From DASVLX01 sp035552275 (GTDB taxonomy: Bacteria > Actinomycetota > Actinomycetes > Mycobacteriales > Pseudonocardiaceae): a stretch of 18,310 bases of DNA. Under the pieces are notes generated by a model, which saw nothing but the letters and a program-made list of their open reading frames with translations, was not told the DNA's origin and ran no database searches. Shown here piece after piece: positions 1-7,442 of this stretch. Made by a program: the position numbers and the translations under genes. Positions within the stretch are counted from its first letter, which is position 1; each line of letters begins with the position of its first letter. The stretch spans positions 1-18,310 of the forward strand of contig DASZLR010000001.1 of the NCBI GenBank assembly GCA_035552275.1, written 5' to 3'.

Positions 1-1
1 C

Positions 2-316
2 AATTCCTACGATTCCCGCTTCCAGAACCATGCTGCGGGCGATCCGATCAGGGGCATTGTGCCGGTCGGGAATGTGATCGGCATTGCCCGGACGATTATC
101 TGGCCGCCGTCGCGTTGGCGAGGTGTTGGCGAGACCAACCCGCAGACCGCCACGGCGATCGCCTCGCCGCCAGCCTGGACCGAGGGCTTGCCAGCGGGTG
201 TCGGCGTGGCCGCGGCGTGGCCGACTGTGTGGGTGGGCCGCCGGCTTCGCCGGGGCATGCGCGGGGCAGCCGCTCGGAGCGCGGCACTGGCTCGCGCCCG
301 AAGGAGACGGCGGTAA
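2..316 (+). CDS. lepB: Signal peptidase I, C-terminal part (5' end outside window)
   Basis: Type I signal peptidases (family S26) cleave leader peptides from exported proteins at the outer face of the membrane. Only the last 104 codons are here, open from the first bases of the window. The segment NSYDSRF followed by GDP and GIVPVGNVIGIA corresponds to the last conserved box of the family (S-x-D-S-R and the following strand). The catalytic Ser and Lys lie upstream of the window. After the usual IIWPPSRW segment comes a tail of about 60 residues. It contains a short hydrophobic stretch (PAGVGVAAAWPTVWVG) and ends in an Arg-rich run, which suggests a C-terminal membrane or cytoplasmic anchor. 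The TAA stop shares its last A with the rnhB ATG (TAATG), so the two are translationally coupled. The following genes, rnhB and DUF2469, are the normal actinobacterial neighbours of lepB, which supports the call. Confidence 0.85.
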   Translation, partial: NSYDSRFQNHAAGDPIRGIVPVGNVIGIARTIIWPPSRWRGVGETNPQTATAIASPPAWTEGLPAGVGVAAAWPTVWVGRRLRRGMRGAAARSAALARARRRRR

Positions 317-1104
317 TGGTCTTGGCGGGAGATTTTCGTCCGCAGCGCGCGGTCGTGCGTCGCGACGCGGGCAACTGGGCGTTGGAAGGCGCGTTGGAGC
401 GGCGGGGCCTCGGGCCGGTCGCCGGAGTGGACGAGGCGGGCCGGGGAGCGTGCGCCGGTCCGCTGGTGGTCGCATCGTGCGTGCTGCGTCCCGGTGACGC
501 GCGCCGGTTGGACGGCCTGACCGACTCCAAGCTGCTCACCGAGGCCGCGCGGGAACGCATGTACGACCTTGTGGTGGATCGGGCGGTCGACTACGCCGTG
601 GTCGTCATCCCGGTGGACGAGGTGGACGCGCTGGGCGTGCACGTGGCCAACATCGAGGGTATGCGCCGGGCGGTGGCCCGGCTGTCCGTGCACCCCGGAT
701 ATGTGCTGGTGGACGGATTCCGCGTCGGCGGGCTCACCGCGCCGAGCATGCCGGTGGTCAAGGGCGACCTGGTGGCGGCCAGCGTGGCGGCCGCGTCGGT
801 GCTGGCCAAGGTCACCCGGGATCGGATCATGGTCGGCCTGCATCCCACGCTGCCGGTGTATGGATTCGCCGTGCACAAGGGTTATGTCACCGCCGAGCAT
901 TCCTCGGCGCTGACCAGCCATGGACCCAGCGTGGAGCACCGCTGGTCCTATGTGAACGTCCGGGCCGCCGCGCAGCGGCACGGCATGCCATCGCCCAGGA
1001 GGGTGGCGCGTGGGTCGGCCACTGCGGGCGTGGTCCAGAATGGGATGTCGCCCGCTGACGAGCGGCTGTCCGCAGTGGCACGAGGAGGAGCACGAGGCCG
1101 ATGA
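316..1104 (+). CDS. rnhB: Ribonuclease HII
   Basis: RNase HII cuts the RNA strand of RNA/DNA hybrids and single ribonucleotides embedded in DNA. The 262-residue protein carries GVDEAGRG (residues 37-44, catalytic D39 and E40), VDGFR (D133) and KGD (D151). D133 and D151 are 18 residues apart, as in the E. coli enzyme, so the four-acidic-residue metal site appears complete. ASVLAKVTRDR and the C-terminal HKGYVTAEH/HGPSVEHRWSY segments are also typical. The ATG at 316 is chosen because AAGGAG (301-306) lies 9 nt before it and it overlaps the lepB stop. An open frame runs further upstream to about 115 but sits inside lepB. The C-terminal 45 residues after the conserved core are low-complexity. 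The stop overlaps the next ATG (ATGA). Confidence 0.93.
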   Translation: MVLAGDFRPQRAVVRRDAGNWALEGALERRGLGPVAGVDEAGRGACAGPLVVASCVLRPGDARRLDGLTDSKLLTEAARERMYDLVVDRAVDYAVVVIPVDEVDALGVHVANIEGMRRAVARLSVHPGYVLVDGFRVGGLTAPSMPVVKGDLVAASVAAASVLAKVTRDRIMVGLHPTLPVYGFAVHKGYVTAEHSSALTSHGPSVEHRWSYVNVRAAAQRHGMPSPRRVARGSATAGVVQNGMSPADERLSAVARGGARGR

Positions 1105-1424
1105 GCGCGGAGGATCTCGAGAAGTACGAGACCGAGATGGAGCTGCAGCTCTACCGGGAGTACCGCGACATCGTCAGCCAGTTCTCCTATGTGGTGGAGA
1201 CGGAGCGCCGCTTCTACCTGGCGAACTCGGTCGACGTGCAGGTGCGCAACGCCGAGGGCGAGGTGTACTTCGAGGTGCGGATGTCCGACGCGTGGGTGTG
1301 GGACATGTACCGGCCGGCGCGGTTCGTGAAGAACGTCCGGGTGATCACCTTCAAGGACGTCAACGTCGAGGAACTGGACAAGCCGGACCTGCGGCTGCCG
1401 GAAAGCGGCCCGTTCTCGGGCTGA
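1101..1424 (+). CDS. DUF2469 family protein
   Basis: This small acidic protein (107 aa) belongs to the actinobacterial DUF2469 family. I recognise the highly conserved opening MSAEDLEKYETEMELQLYRE and the following Tyr/Phe-rich core (VVETERRFYLANSVDVQV, FEVRMSDAWVWDMYRPARFV). No biochemical function is known to me. There is no signal peptide or membrane segment, so it should be cytoplasmic. The ATG overlaps the rnhB stop by 4 bases (ATGA), and GGAGGAG (1083-1089) stands about 11 nt upstream. The pairing with rnhB is conserved in actinobacteria, including Mycobacterium tuberculosis (Rv2901c next to rnhB Rv2902c), so co-translation is probably ancient. Confidence 0.9.
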   Translation: MSAEDLEKYETEMELQLYREYRDIVSQFSYVVETERRFYLANSVDVQVRNAEGEVYFEVRMSDAWVWDMYRPARFVKNVRVITFKDVNVEELDKPDLRLPESGPFSG

Positions 1425-1480
1425 CGCCACTACCACAGCCCACCGACAAATCTCTCGTCAACGGCGTTCTGAGCGGCTAG

Positions 1481-1548
1481 TTGTCCACAACAGGCCCAGT
1501 CGTCGTTGATCTAGGCTCTGCTGTCGTTGATCTATCCACAAGTTGATC
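1481..1548 (+). promoter_or_regulatory. Putative promoter region of the yraN operon with DnaA-box-like sites and direct repeats
   Basis: Within 70 bases there is TTGTCCACA (1481-1489), an exact match to the actinobacterial DnaA box, and CTATCCACA (1532-1540), one base from TTATCCACA. The 12-mer GTCGTTGATCTA occurs twice (1502-1513 and 1523-1534) with a 21-bp period, that is two helical turns. A third TTGATC follows at 1543-1548. TAGGCT (1512-1517) fits the actinobacterial -10 pattern TAnnnT, but no good -35 is seen. The cluster lies between the DUF2469 stop and yraN. Promoter function is inferred. Confidence 0.4.
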
Positions 1549-1556
1549 AAGCTTGT

Positions 1557-1582
1557 GGTGCCGTTCGCCCGATCCCGGCACC
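1557..1582 (+). promoter_or_regulatory. First leader hairpin upstream of yraN
   Basis: GGTGCCG (1557-1563) and CGGCACC (1576-1582) are perfect inverted repeats separated by 12 nt. The 7-bp stem abuts the longer hairpin that follows, so the transcript would carry two stacked stem-loops. There is no T-run, so a classic intrinsic terminator is unlikely. Confidence 0.5.
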
Positions 1583-1624
1583 GTCGGATGTGGCCCAGCC
1601 AGACGAGTTGGGTCACATCCGACG
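1582..1624 (+). promoter_or_regulatory. 18-bp RNA hairpin immediately before the yraN ribosome binding site
   Basis: CGTCGGATGTGGCCCAGC (1582-1599) can pair with GTTGGGTCACATCCGACG (1607-1624) around a 7-nt loop. Sixteen positions are Watson-Crick, and the two exceptions (1593 with 1613, 1598 with 1608) are G-T, that is G-U pairs in plus-strand RNA. On the other strand the same positions would be C-A mismatches, which points to a function in the forward transcript. The stem ends 3 nt before the GAGGGG (1628-1633) that precedes yraN. It could be a translation or stability element, an attenuator, or an actinobacterial-style terminator without a U-tract. Confidence 0.6.
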
Positions 1625-1641
1625 AGCGAGGGGTGGACGAC

Positions 1642-2085
1642 ATGTCAACCACAGCACCGGCCGCGGCCGGTTCGGCCACACAACATCCCGGCCGTGATCC
1701 AGCACATGGGCCAGGCCATGACCCGTGCGGCAATCGAGGTCATGAGCTTGGCCGGGCCGCCGAGAACCTGGCCGTGGCCTATCTCGAATCGCATCGACTG
1801 GTCGTGCTGTCCCGCAATTGGCGGTGCGCTGAGGGCGAGCTGGACATCGTGGCCACGGACACCCGGCGGCTGATCGTGGTCGAGGTGAAGGCGCGCTCGT
1901 CCGGCTCCTTCGGCCCGCCCGAGCGGGCGGTGACTCAGCGCAAGATCGCCCGGATCAGAGCGGCGACCCAGGCGTGGCGGCGGGAATACCGGATCTCCCA
2001 TTGCCCTATCCGGTTCGACGTGGTGTCCGTGTTCTGGCCACCGTCCGGCTCGCCCCGGCTGCACCATCTGAGGGGAGCGTTCTGA
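1642..2085 (+). CDS. YraN / UPF0102 family putative nuclease
   Basis: The protein (147 aa) has the UPF0102 core: GRAAENLAVAYLESHRLVVLSRNW, then EGELDIVATDTRRLIVVEVKAR, then FDVVSV near the end. The E-x-D ... E-V-K pattern is that of restriction-endonuclease-like folds, so a metal-dependent nuclease or DNA-binding role is expected but not established. The first 30 or so residues are a low-complexity, His/Gly/Ala-rich extension absent from most family members. The ATG at 1642 is chosen because GAGGGG (1628-1633) lies 8 nt before it. An in-frame TTG at 1543 would place translation through the leader hairpins and is unlikely. The stop overlaps the yifB start (TGATG). Its place before yifB and dprA links it to DNA uptake or recombination. 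Confidence 0.88.
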   Translation: MSTTAPAAAGSATQHPGRDPAHGPGHDPCGNRGHELGRAAENLAVAYLESHRLVVLSRNWRCAEGELDIVATDTRRLIVVEVKARSSGSFGPPERAVTQRKIARIRAATQAWRREYRISHCPIRFDVVSVFWPPSGSPRLHHLRGAF

Positions 2086-3599
2086 TGAGCCTCGCATCAT
2101 CGTTTTCCGTCGCTCTCATTGGCATGGACGGATTCTGCGTCGAAATCGAGGCCTACGTGCGCACCGGTGTGCCCGGTGTGCGGCTGCTCGGCCTGCCCGA
2201 TGCCGCGCTCCAGGAAGCCCGCGACCGAATGCGGGCCGCGGTCATCAACAGCGGCGAGGAATGGCCGGAACGCGCGATCACCCTCGCGCTGTCGCCTGCG
2301 GCGGTGCGAAAGACGGGCGCCAGCTACGACCTGGCGCTGGTCTGCGCCATGCTCGCCGCCGACGGCCGCGTTCCGCGTGAGGCGTTGGGCGACACCGTGT
2401 TGCTCGGCGAGCTGGCGCTGGACGGTCGGCTTCGGGCCGTGCACGGCGTCCTGCCCGCTCTCCTGGTCGCCCGTCGGGCCGGGCTGCGGCACGCCATCGT
2501 GCCGGTCGAAACGCTGGCCGAAGCCTCGCTGGTCGAGGGCATCCGGGTGCGGGGCGCGCTCCGGCTCGCCGATGTGCTCGGTTGGCTGCGCGGGACATCC
2601 GACGAACTGGTCGCGCCGAGCCGGCGGAACGTTCCCCCGCCGGCCGATCCGCCCGATCTGATGGACGTGGTCGGCCAGCCGGAGGCCCGCTGGGCGCTGG
2701 AGGTGGCCGCGGCCGGCGGGCATCACCTGATGCTCATCGGATCTCCCGGAACCGGCAAGACCATGCTGGCTCAGCGGCTGGTGGGGCTGCTCCCGGCGCT
2801 GTCCTCCGACGAGGTGATGCAGGTGACCGCGGTGCACTCGGTGGCCGGCGCGCTGTCGCCGGACGCGCCGCTGGTGGTCGCCCCGCCCTTCGTGGCGCCC
2901 CACCACACCACCTCGGTGGCGGCGTTGGTCGGCGGTGGCAGCGGCCTGGCCAAACCAGGAGCGGTGAGCAGGGCGCACCTCGGTGTGCTGCTTCTGGACG
3001 AGGCCGCGGAGTTCGGTCCGCAGCGCCTGGACACGCTGCGAACGGCCTTGGAGGAAGGGGAGGTGCGGCACGCCCGGCGTGACGGGATCGTCCGCTATCC
3101 AGCTCGGTTCCAATTGGTCCTGGCGACCAATCCCTGCCCGTGCGCACCGCCGAAAGAGGTGGACTGCTGTTGTTCGCCGACGACGCGGCGCAAGTATTTC
3201 GGGCGGCTCTCCGGTCCGTTGCTTGATCGCGTCGATCTGCGGGTGCGGATGCGCCCGATCACCGCGATGAGCCGGAACGCCGATGGTCAGCCGGAAAGCA
3301 CCGCGGTGGTGCGGGAACGGGTGGCGCGAGCGCGGGAGCGAGCAGCGAAGCGGTGGTCGGAACAGGGCTGGCGGACCAACGCGGACGTGCCGGGTCCCGC
3401 GCTGCGTCGCGACTTCCCGTTGTCCCGAGAGGCCGTAGCCCTGCTCGACCGTGGCCTGCGGGCTGGCGCGATCACCGGCCGGGGAGCCGATCGGTGCCTG
3501 CGGGTCGCCTGGACCTTGGCCGACCTGGCCGACCGGGACCGGCCCGACGCCGACGACGTGGCGGCGGCGCTGGACTTTCGCGATCGGAGGGTCGCATGA
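2085..3599 (+). CDS. YifB/ComM-family AAA+ ATPase (Mg-chelatase-like)
   Basis: This family includes ComM, a helicase reported to promote branch migration during natural transformation; the name Mg-chelatase reflects only sequence similarity. The 504-aa protein has the N-terminal Lon-protease-like ChlI region (MDGFCVEIEAYVRTGVPG through LSPAAVRKTGASYDLALV, residues 15-85). It also has Walker A GSPGTGKT (219-226), Walker B LLLDEAAEF (D305, E306) and the family cysteine cluster NPCPCA...DCCC (C351, C353, C361-C363), possibly a zinc site. LDRVDLRVRM and a C-terminal MCM-like lid complete it. ATG at 2085 is preceded by AGGGGAG (2071-2077) and overlaps the yraN stop by one base. All key residues seem intact and length is normal. 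Confidence 0.93.
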   Translation: MSLASSFSVALIGMDGFCVEIEAYVRTGVPGVRLLGLPDAALQEARDRMRAAVINSGEEWPERAITLALSPAAVRKTGASYDLALVCAMLAADGRVPREALGDTVLLGELALDGRLRAVHGVLPALLVARRAGLRHAIVPVETLAEASLVEGIRVRGALRLADVLGWLRGTSDELVAPSRRNVPPPADPPDLMDVVGQPEARWALEVAAAGGHHLMLIGSPGTGKTMLAQRLVGLLPALSSDEVMQVTAVHSVAGALSPDAPLVVAPPFVAPHHTTSVAALVGGGSGLAKPGAVSRAHLGVLLLDEAAEFGPQRLDTLRTALEEGEVRHARRDGIVRYPARFQLVLATNPCPCAPPKEVDCCCSPTTRRKYFGRLSGPLLDRVDLRVRMRPITAMSRNADGQPESTAVVRERVARARERAAKRWSEQGWRTNADVPGPALRRDFPLSREAVALLDRGLRAGAITGRGADRCLRVAWTLADLADRDRPDADDVAAALDFRDRRVA

Positions 3600-4822
3600 C
3601 CGCGCAACCAGCGACTGCCCCAGCCGCGCGACCAGCCCAACCAGCGGGGTCAGCCCAACCCGAGGTCAGGCAGGTCACGGAGGCCCAGCGGCTCGCCCGC
3701 GCGTATCTGCTGCGGGTCGCCGAGCCACCGGCGCCGGCGCTGGTTCGGTTCGTCGCCCGGCACGGCCCGGTGGTCGCGGCCGAACAGGTGCGGTCCGGCG
3801 ATGTCCCCGACGCGGTCCGGGCCGAGACAGAGGCACGCCGCCATCTCGACCAGGCCGAACAGGATCTGGCCGAAGCCGACGCGGCTGGCGCGCGGCTGGT
3901 GGTGCCGGAGGACGCCGAATGGCCGGCCTGGCAGTTCACCGCGTTGGAGGCGGCCGAGAACGGCGGCCATCGCTATGCCGGTGAACCGCTGGCGTTGTGG
4001 GTGCGCGGTTCCGCCCGGCTGGACGACGCGGCCGACCGTGCGGTCGCGGTGGTCGGCGCGCGAGCGGCCACCGCCTACGGCGAGCACGTCGCCGCCGAGT
4101 TCGGGCACGGCATCGCGCTCGCCGGCCATTCGGTGGTTTCCGGTGCGGCATATGGCATCGACGGGGCCGCTCATCGCGGTGCGCTGGCCGCCGGCGGCAA
4201 GACGGTCGCAGTGCTCGGCTGTGGTGTCGATGTCGGCTACCCCGCCGGCCACAGCGCGCTGCTGCGCAAGATCGCCGAGTCCGGCGCGGTTGTCAGCGAG
4301 TACGCGCCGGGCACTCCGCCGGCACGGCATCGCTTTCTGGTGCGAAACCGGCTGATAGCCGGGCTCAGCGAAGGCGTCGTCGTGGTGGAGGCCGGGCGGC
4401 GCAGCGGCGCCCGGAACACCGCCGCCACGGCGGCGGCCTTGGGCCGGCTGGTGATGGCGGTGCCGGGCCCGATCACGTCGGCGATGTCGGTCGGCTGCCA
4501 TCAGCTGCTGCGGACCGGGGACGCGTGTGTCGTCGGCAGCGTGGAGGAGGTGATCGAGACCGTCGGCCGAATCGGCGTCGACCTCGCCGAACCGCCGCCG
4601 GCGGAGGTGCGGGCCACCGACGGCCTGGACGACCAGTCGCTGCGCGTGCACGAGGCGCTGGGCGCCGGTCGCGCCTTGTCGGCCGATCAGATCGCGGTCG
4701 CGTCGGGCGTGCCGCTGGGGCGGGTCCGAGCCCTGCTCACTGGCCTTGAGCTGGCCGGATTCACCGCACGATGTGAAGCGGGCTGGCGACTGGCGCCGGC
4801 GAAGGCGCGTGGCGATCCTTGA
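3596..4822 (+). CDS. dprA: DNA processing protein DprA (Smf)
   Basis: DprA binds incoming single-stranded DNA and loads RecA in naturally competent bacteria. In actinomycetes it is conserved even where transformation is not known. The 408-aa protein has a Pro/Ala/Gln-rich start of about 25 residues, then a SAM-like helical region. The Rossmann-type DprA domain follows, with VAVVGARAATAYGE (about 150-163), SGAAYGIDGAAH (182-193), VAVLGCGVDVGYPAGH (204-219) and FLVRNRLIAGLSEGVVVVEA (247-266). PGPITSAMSVGCHQLL and a C-terminal winged-helix-like segment (from about 345) end the protein. ATG at 3596 overlaps the yifB stop (ATGA) and has GGAGG (3586-3590) 5 nt upstream. It forms a tight operon with yraN and yifB. 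Confidence 0.93.
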   Translation: MTAQPATAPAARPAQPAGSAQPEVRQVTEAQRLARAYLLRVAEPPAPALVRFVARHGPVVAAEQVRSGDVPDAVRAETEARRHLDQAEQDLAEADAAGARLVVPEDAEWPAWQFTALEAAENGGHRYAGEPLALWVRGSARLDDAADRAVAVVGARAATAYGEHVAAEFGHGIALAGHSVVSGAAYGIDGAAHRGALAAGGKTVAVLGCGVDVGYPAGHSALLRKIAESGAVVSEYAPGTPPARHRFLVRNRLIAGLSEGVVVVEAGRRSGARNTAATAAALGRLVMAVPGPITSAMSVGCHQLLRTGDACVVGSVEEVIETVGRIGVDLAEPPPAEVRATDGLDDQSLRVHEALGAGRALSADQIAVASGVPLGRVRALLTGLELAGFTARCEAGWRLAPAKARGDP

Positions 4823-4849
4823 CCGAGCGGGTATCCACGAGGAACGTTC

Positions 4850-5833
4850 TTGGTCATGTGCTCTGTGCGCAGCGCCATGGGTCGAACACGGGATGAGTTG
4901 TCTCCGGCACTGATCTCGATCGTTGCCGACTTCGAGCGGCACCTTGCCCTGGAACGTGGCCTGTCCCCGCACACCGTGCGGGCCTACCTCGGGGACGTCG
5001 GGTCCCTGCTCGCGCATCTCGACTGCGCGAGCGGGGACCAGCCCAGCACGGCGGACAGCTCCGGCGCCCTCGCGCTCGACTTGGCCGCACTTCGGTCCTG
5101 GTTGTCGTCGCTACGGTCGGCCGGCGCGAGCCGTGCGACGCTGGCCCGCCGTGCGGCGGCCGCCCGAACGTTCACCGAATGGGCGGCCAGACGGGGGTTG
5201 CTCGCGGTGGATCCAGGGCCGAGGCTGGCGGCGCCCCGGCAGCACCGCACGCTGCCCACTGTGCTGCGGCCGGACCAGGCGGCGTCGGCGATGCGGGCCG
5301 TGGCACGCGGAGCCGACCAGGGCGACCCGGTGGCCGTTCGGGACCAGGCCGTGGTGGAACTGCTGTACGCCAGCGGTATTCGGGTGTCCGAACTCTGCGG
5401 GCTGGATATTGACGATGTCGATTACGCTCGTCGGGTGGTGCGGGTGATCGGCAAGGGGAGTCGCGAGCGAACCGTGCCGTTCGGCGTGCCCGCGGACCGC
5501 GCGCTGCGCCGCTGGCAGGGCGAGGGCCGGCCCCGGCTGGTCGCCGTGCGGTCACCCCCGGCGTTCTTCCTGGGCGCGCGGGGCGGCCGGCTCGACCCGA
5601 GGACAGCCCGGCGGGCCGTGCACGACGCCATGAGCGCGGTGCCGGACGCCCCGGACATCGCCCCGCACGGCCTGCGGCACAGCGCGGCGACTCATCTGTT
5701 GGAAGGTGGCGCTGATCTGCGCACAGTTCAGGAACTGCTGGGCCACGCTAGTCTCACCAGCACGCAGCTCTATACCCATGTCACCGTCGAACGGCTGAAG
5801 GCGATCCATGACAGAGCCCATCCTCGGTCCTGA
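4850..5833 (+). CDS. xerC: Tyrosine recombinase XerC
   Basis: XerC and its partner resolve chromosome dimers at dif. The N-terminal core-binding domain (FERHLALERGLSPHTVRAYLGD) is followed by the catalytic domain. Numbered from the TTG at 4850, the catalytic set is complete: R178 (SGIRVSELCGLD), K in GKGSRERTVP, H273 and R276 (HGLRHSAATHLL), the His of LLGHASLTST, and nucleophile Y308 (QLYTHV). The start is uncertain. GAGGA (4839-4843) suits the TTG (6-nt spacer) better than the ATGs at 4856 (12 nt) or 4877 (no site), giving 327, 325 or 318 aa. It lies 27 nt after dprA, and its 3' end overlaps whiG by 26 bases. The locus matches xerC of other actinobacteria, so it is a housekeeping Xer rather than a phage integrase. 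Confidence 0.9.
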   Translation: MVMCSVRSAMGRTRDELSPALISIVADFERHLALERGLSPHTVRAYLGDVGSLLAHLDCASGDQPSTADSSGALALDLAALRSWLSSLRSAGASRATLARRAAAARTFTEWAARRGLLAVDPGPRLAAPRQHRTLPTVLRPDQAASAMRAVARGADQGDPVAVRDQAVVELLYASGIRVSELCGLDIDDVDYARRVVRVIGKGSRERTVPFGVPADRALRRWQGEGRPRLVAVRSPPAFFLGARGGRLDPRTARRAVHDAMSAVPDAPDIAPHGLRHSAATHLLEGGADLRTVQELLGHASLTSTQLYTHVTVERLKAIHDRAHPRS

Positions 5834-6713
5834 CGACAGTCGGATGGGAATGCGTGCAGTGGTTACCTCCCCACTACCTGACGAATCTCACCGCCCTTTC
5901 GGACCTGGCCAACCGGATGGTGTCGTGCCCGGAGATCATCGCAGCGCCGACGATGTCGAAGCCGGCATCGTCGCGCTCTGGCGGCAGTACGGCGAACACC
6001 GCGCCCACGAGCTGCGCGACCGGTTGATGCTGCACTACTCGCCGCTGGTGAAGTACGTCGCCGGTCGGGTCGGCACCGGCCTGCCGTCACACGTCGAAGT
6101 CGCCGACCTGATCCAGTCCGGCATCTTCGGCCTGGTCGACGCGATCGAGAAGTTCGAGCCGGAACGTGGCCTCAAGTTCGAGACGTACGCCATGCAGCGG
6201 ATCCGGGGCGCGATCCTGGACGACCTCCGCACCCAGGACTGGGTGCCGCGATCCATCCGTGGCCGCGCCCGGGATGTCGAGCGCGCCTACGAACGGCTCG
6301 GCGGCAGTCTCCAGCGCACGCCGCGGGACGGCGAGGTCGCCGCCGAACTCGGCATCTCCGTCGGCGAGCTGCGCGACCTGTACGCCCAGCTGCGGCTGAC
6401 CAGCGTGGTCGCGCTGGACGAACTGCTCACCGCCGGCCGCACCGGTGGCTCGCTGGCCGACACCCTGCCCGACGAGGCCGCCGACGATCCGGTCGCCAAC
6501 CTGGTCGACCAGGACAACCGCCGGTTACTGGCCGACGCGATCGCGCAGCTCATCGAGCGGGACCGGATCGTGGTCACGCTGTACTACTTCGAGAACCTGA
6601 CCTTGGCCGAGATCGGCAAGGTGCTCGGCGTGACCGAATCGCGAGTCTGCCAACTGCACACCCGAGCCGTGCTGAGGCTCCGCACCAAGATGCAGGGCCA
6701 AACCGACTCCTGA
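5808..6713 (+). CDS. whiG: WhiG/FliA-family RNA polymerase sigma factor
   Basis: In Streptomyces WhiG is the sigma factor that commits aerial hyphae to sporulation, and it is held in check by an anti-sigma factor (RsiG). The 301-aa protein has region 2 (YSPLVKYVAGRV, VADLIQSGIFGLVDAIEKFEP, FETYAMQRIRGAILDDLR, DWVPRSIR), region 3 (QRTPRDGEVAAELGIS) and region 4 (YYFENLTLAEIGKVLGVTESRVCQLHTRAVLRLR). The first 45 residues are not conserved. ATG at 5808 has GAAGG (5797-5801) 6 nt upstream but lies inside the end of xerC. ATGs at 5844 and 5850 are alternatives that would avoid the overlap. No flagellar genes are nearby, and the locus beside rpsB-tsf is like that of Streptomyces whiG, so a developmental role is more likely than motility. 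That choice is inference. Confidence 0.87.
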   Translation: MTEPILGPDDSRMGMRAVVTSPLPDESHRPFGPGQPDGVVPGDHRSADDVEAGIVALWRQYGEHRAHELRDRLMLHYSPLVKYVAGRVGTGLPSHVEVADLIQSGIFGLVDAIEKFEPERGLKFETYAMQRIRGAILDDLRTQDWVPRSIRGRARDVERAYERLGGSLQRTPRDGEVAAELGISVGELRDLYAQLRLTSVVALDELLTAGRTGGSLADTLPDEAADDPVANLVDQDNRRLLADAIAQLIERDRIVVTLYYFENLTLAEIGKVLGVTESRVCQLHTRAVLRLRTKMQGQTDS

Positions 6714-6747
6714 CGCCCGGACCGCTCTCGATCGCGTGTTCATCCGA

Positions 6748-7392
6748 TCATGGCGGCTCCGAACCGTCATCGGGCGCGTCCGACAGGTGATCCGGCCACG
6801 GCAGCAGCCTGATCTGGCCAACCTCGACCAGCCGCAACGGGTCCAGGTACTGCCGGTCGCGGTGCACGCCCCAGTGCAGGCACACCCGGCCGGCCGGACA
6901 ACCCGGATGGCCGGGCAGCAGGTTCCCGATCCGCTGGCCGCGCCGCACGCTCTGGCCCACCCGCACCGCCGGCTGGACCGGTTCATATGTGGTGCGCAGG
7001 CCACCGACGTGCTCGACCGAGACCAGACTGCGATCGGCCAGCGGACCGGCGTACAGGACCAGGCCATCGCCGGCGGCCAACACCGCCTCGCTGACCGATC
7101 CGCCCAGGTCGACGCCCCGGTGCCCGGGCCCGTACGGCGTGGCGGGCGGCTGGAACGGGCGTAACACCGGATGCGGCGGCGACAGCGGCCAGGAGAACAG
7201 ACCGGTCTCGGCCACCGGGACGGGTGAGGCTGGCGCGGCTCGGGCGGGTGGGCCGAGCATGGTTCCGATCAGCAGCGCCGCCACGACGACCAGGCCGATG
7301 AGCGGGCTGCGCGGCGGCGGAGCGGCGGCCGGGCGGGCCGAGCAGGCCCGGCGGATATTCGGGCCGATGACTGCTGACGTGATCATGTCCAT
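6748..7392 (-). CDS. Secreted LytM/M23-domain protein, probably catalytically altered
   Basis: M23 endopeptidases cut peptidoglycan cross-bridges. From the ATG at 7392 the protein is 214 aa. It has a basic N-terminus, a hydrophobic segment (LIGLVVVAALLIGTMLG, 31-47) and a likely signal-peptidase site near ARAAPA (50-55). The LytM domain follows, with HRGVDLG (H91, D95), a strand set ending in EHVGGLRTTYEPV (127-139), and CLHWGV (H173). The three zinc ligands are present. However, the second-strand His (Y-x-H in active enzymes) is Pro138 and the first His of H-x-H is Cys171. It may therefore bind rather than cut the wall, like EnvC/NlpD-type LytM regulators. Related actinobacterial proteins sit next to rpsB (for example Rv2891). 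An ATG at 7386 is an alternative start. The gene converges on whiG with a 34-nt gap. Confidence 0.82.
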   Translation of the reverse strand: MDMITSAVIGPNIRRACSARPAAAPPPRSPLIGLVVVAALLIGTMLGPPARAAPASPVPVAETGLFSWPLSPPHPVLRPFQPPATPYGPGHRGVDLGGSVSEAVLAAGDGLVLYAGPLADRSLVSVEHVGGLRTTYEPVQPAVRVGQSVRRGQRIGNLLPGHPGCPAGRVCLHWGVHRDRQYLDPLRLVEVGQIRLLPWPDHLSDAPDDGSEPP

Positions 7393-7442
7393 GGCTTCAC
7401 GTTGCCCGCCCACAGACCCGTCGGCACGGAAAATTCCAGGCC

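Noticed and set aside
3650..5017. A 455-codon open frame on the minus strand, opposite dprA and the start of xerC
   Set aside because: Same composition effect; no domain, no ribosome binding site, and it runs across two genuine genes.
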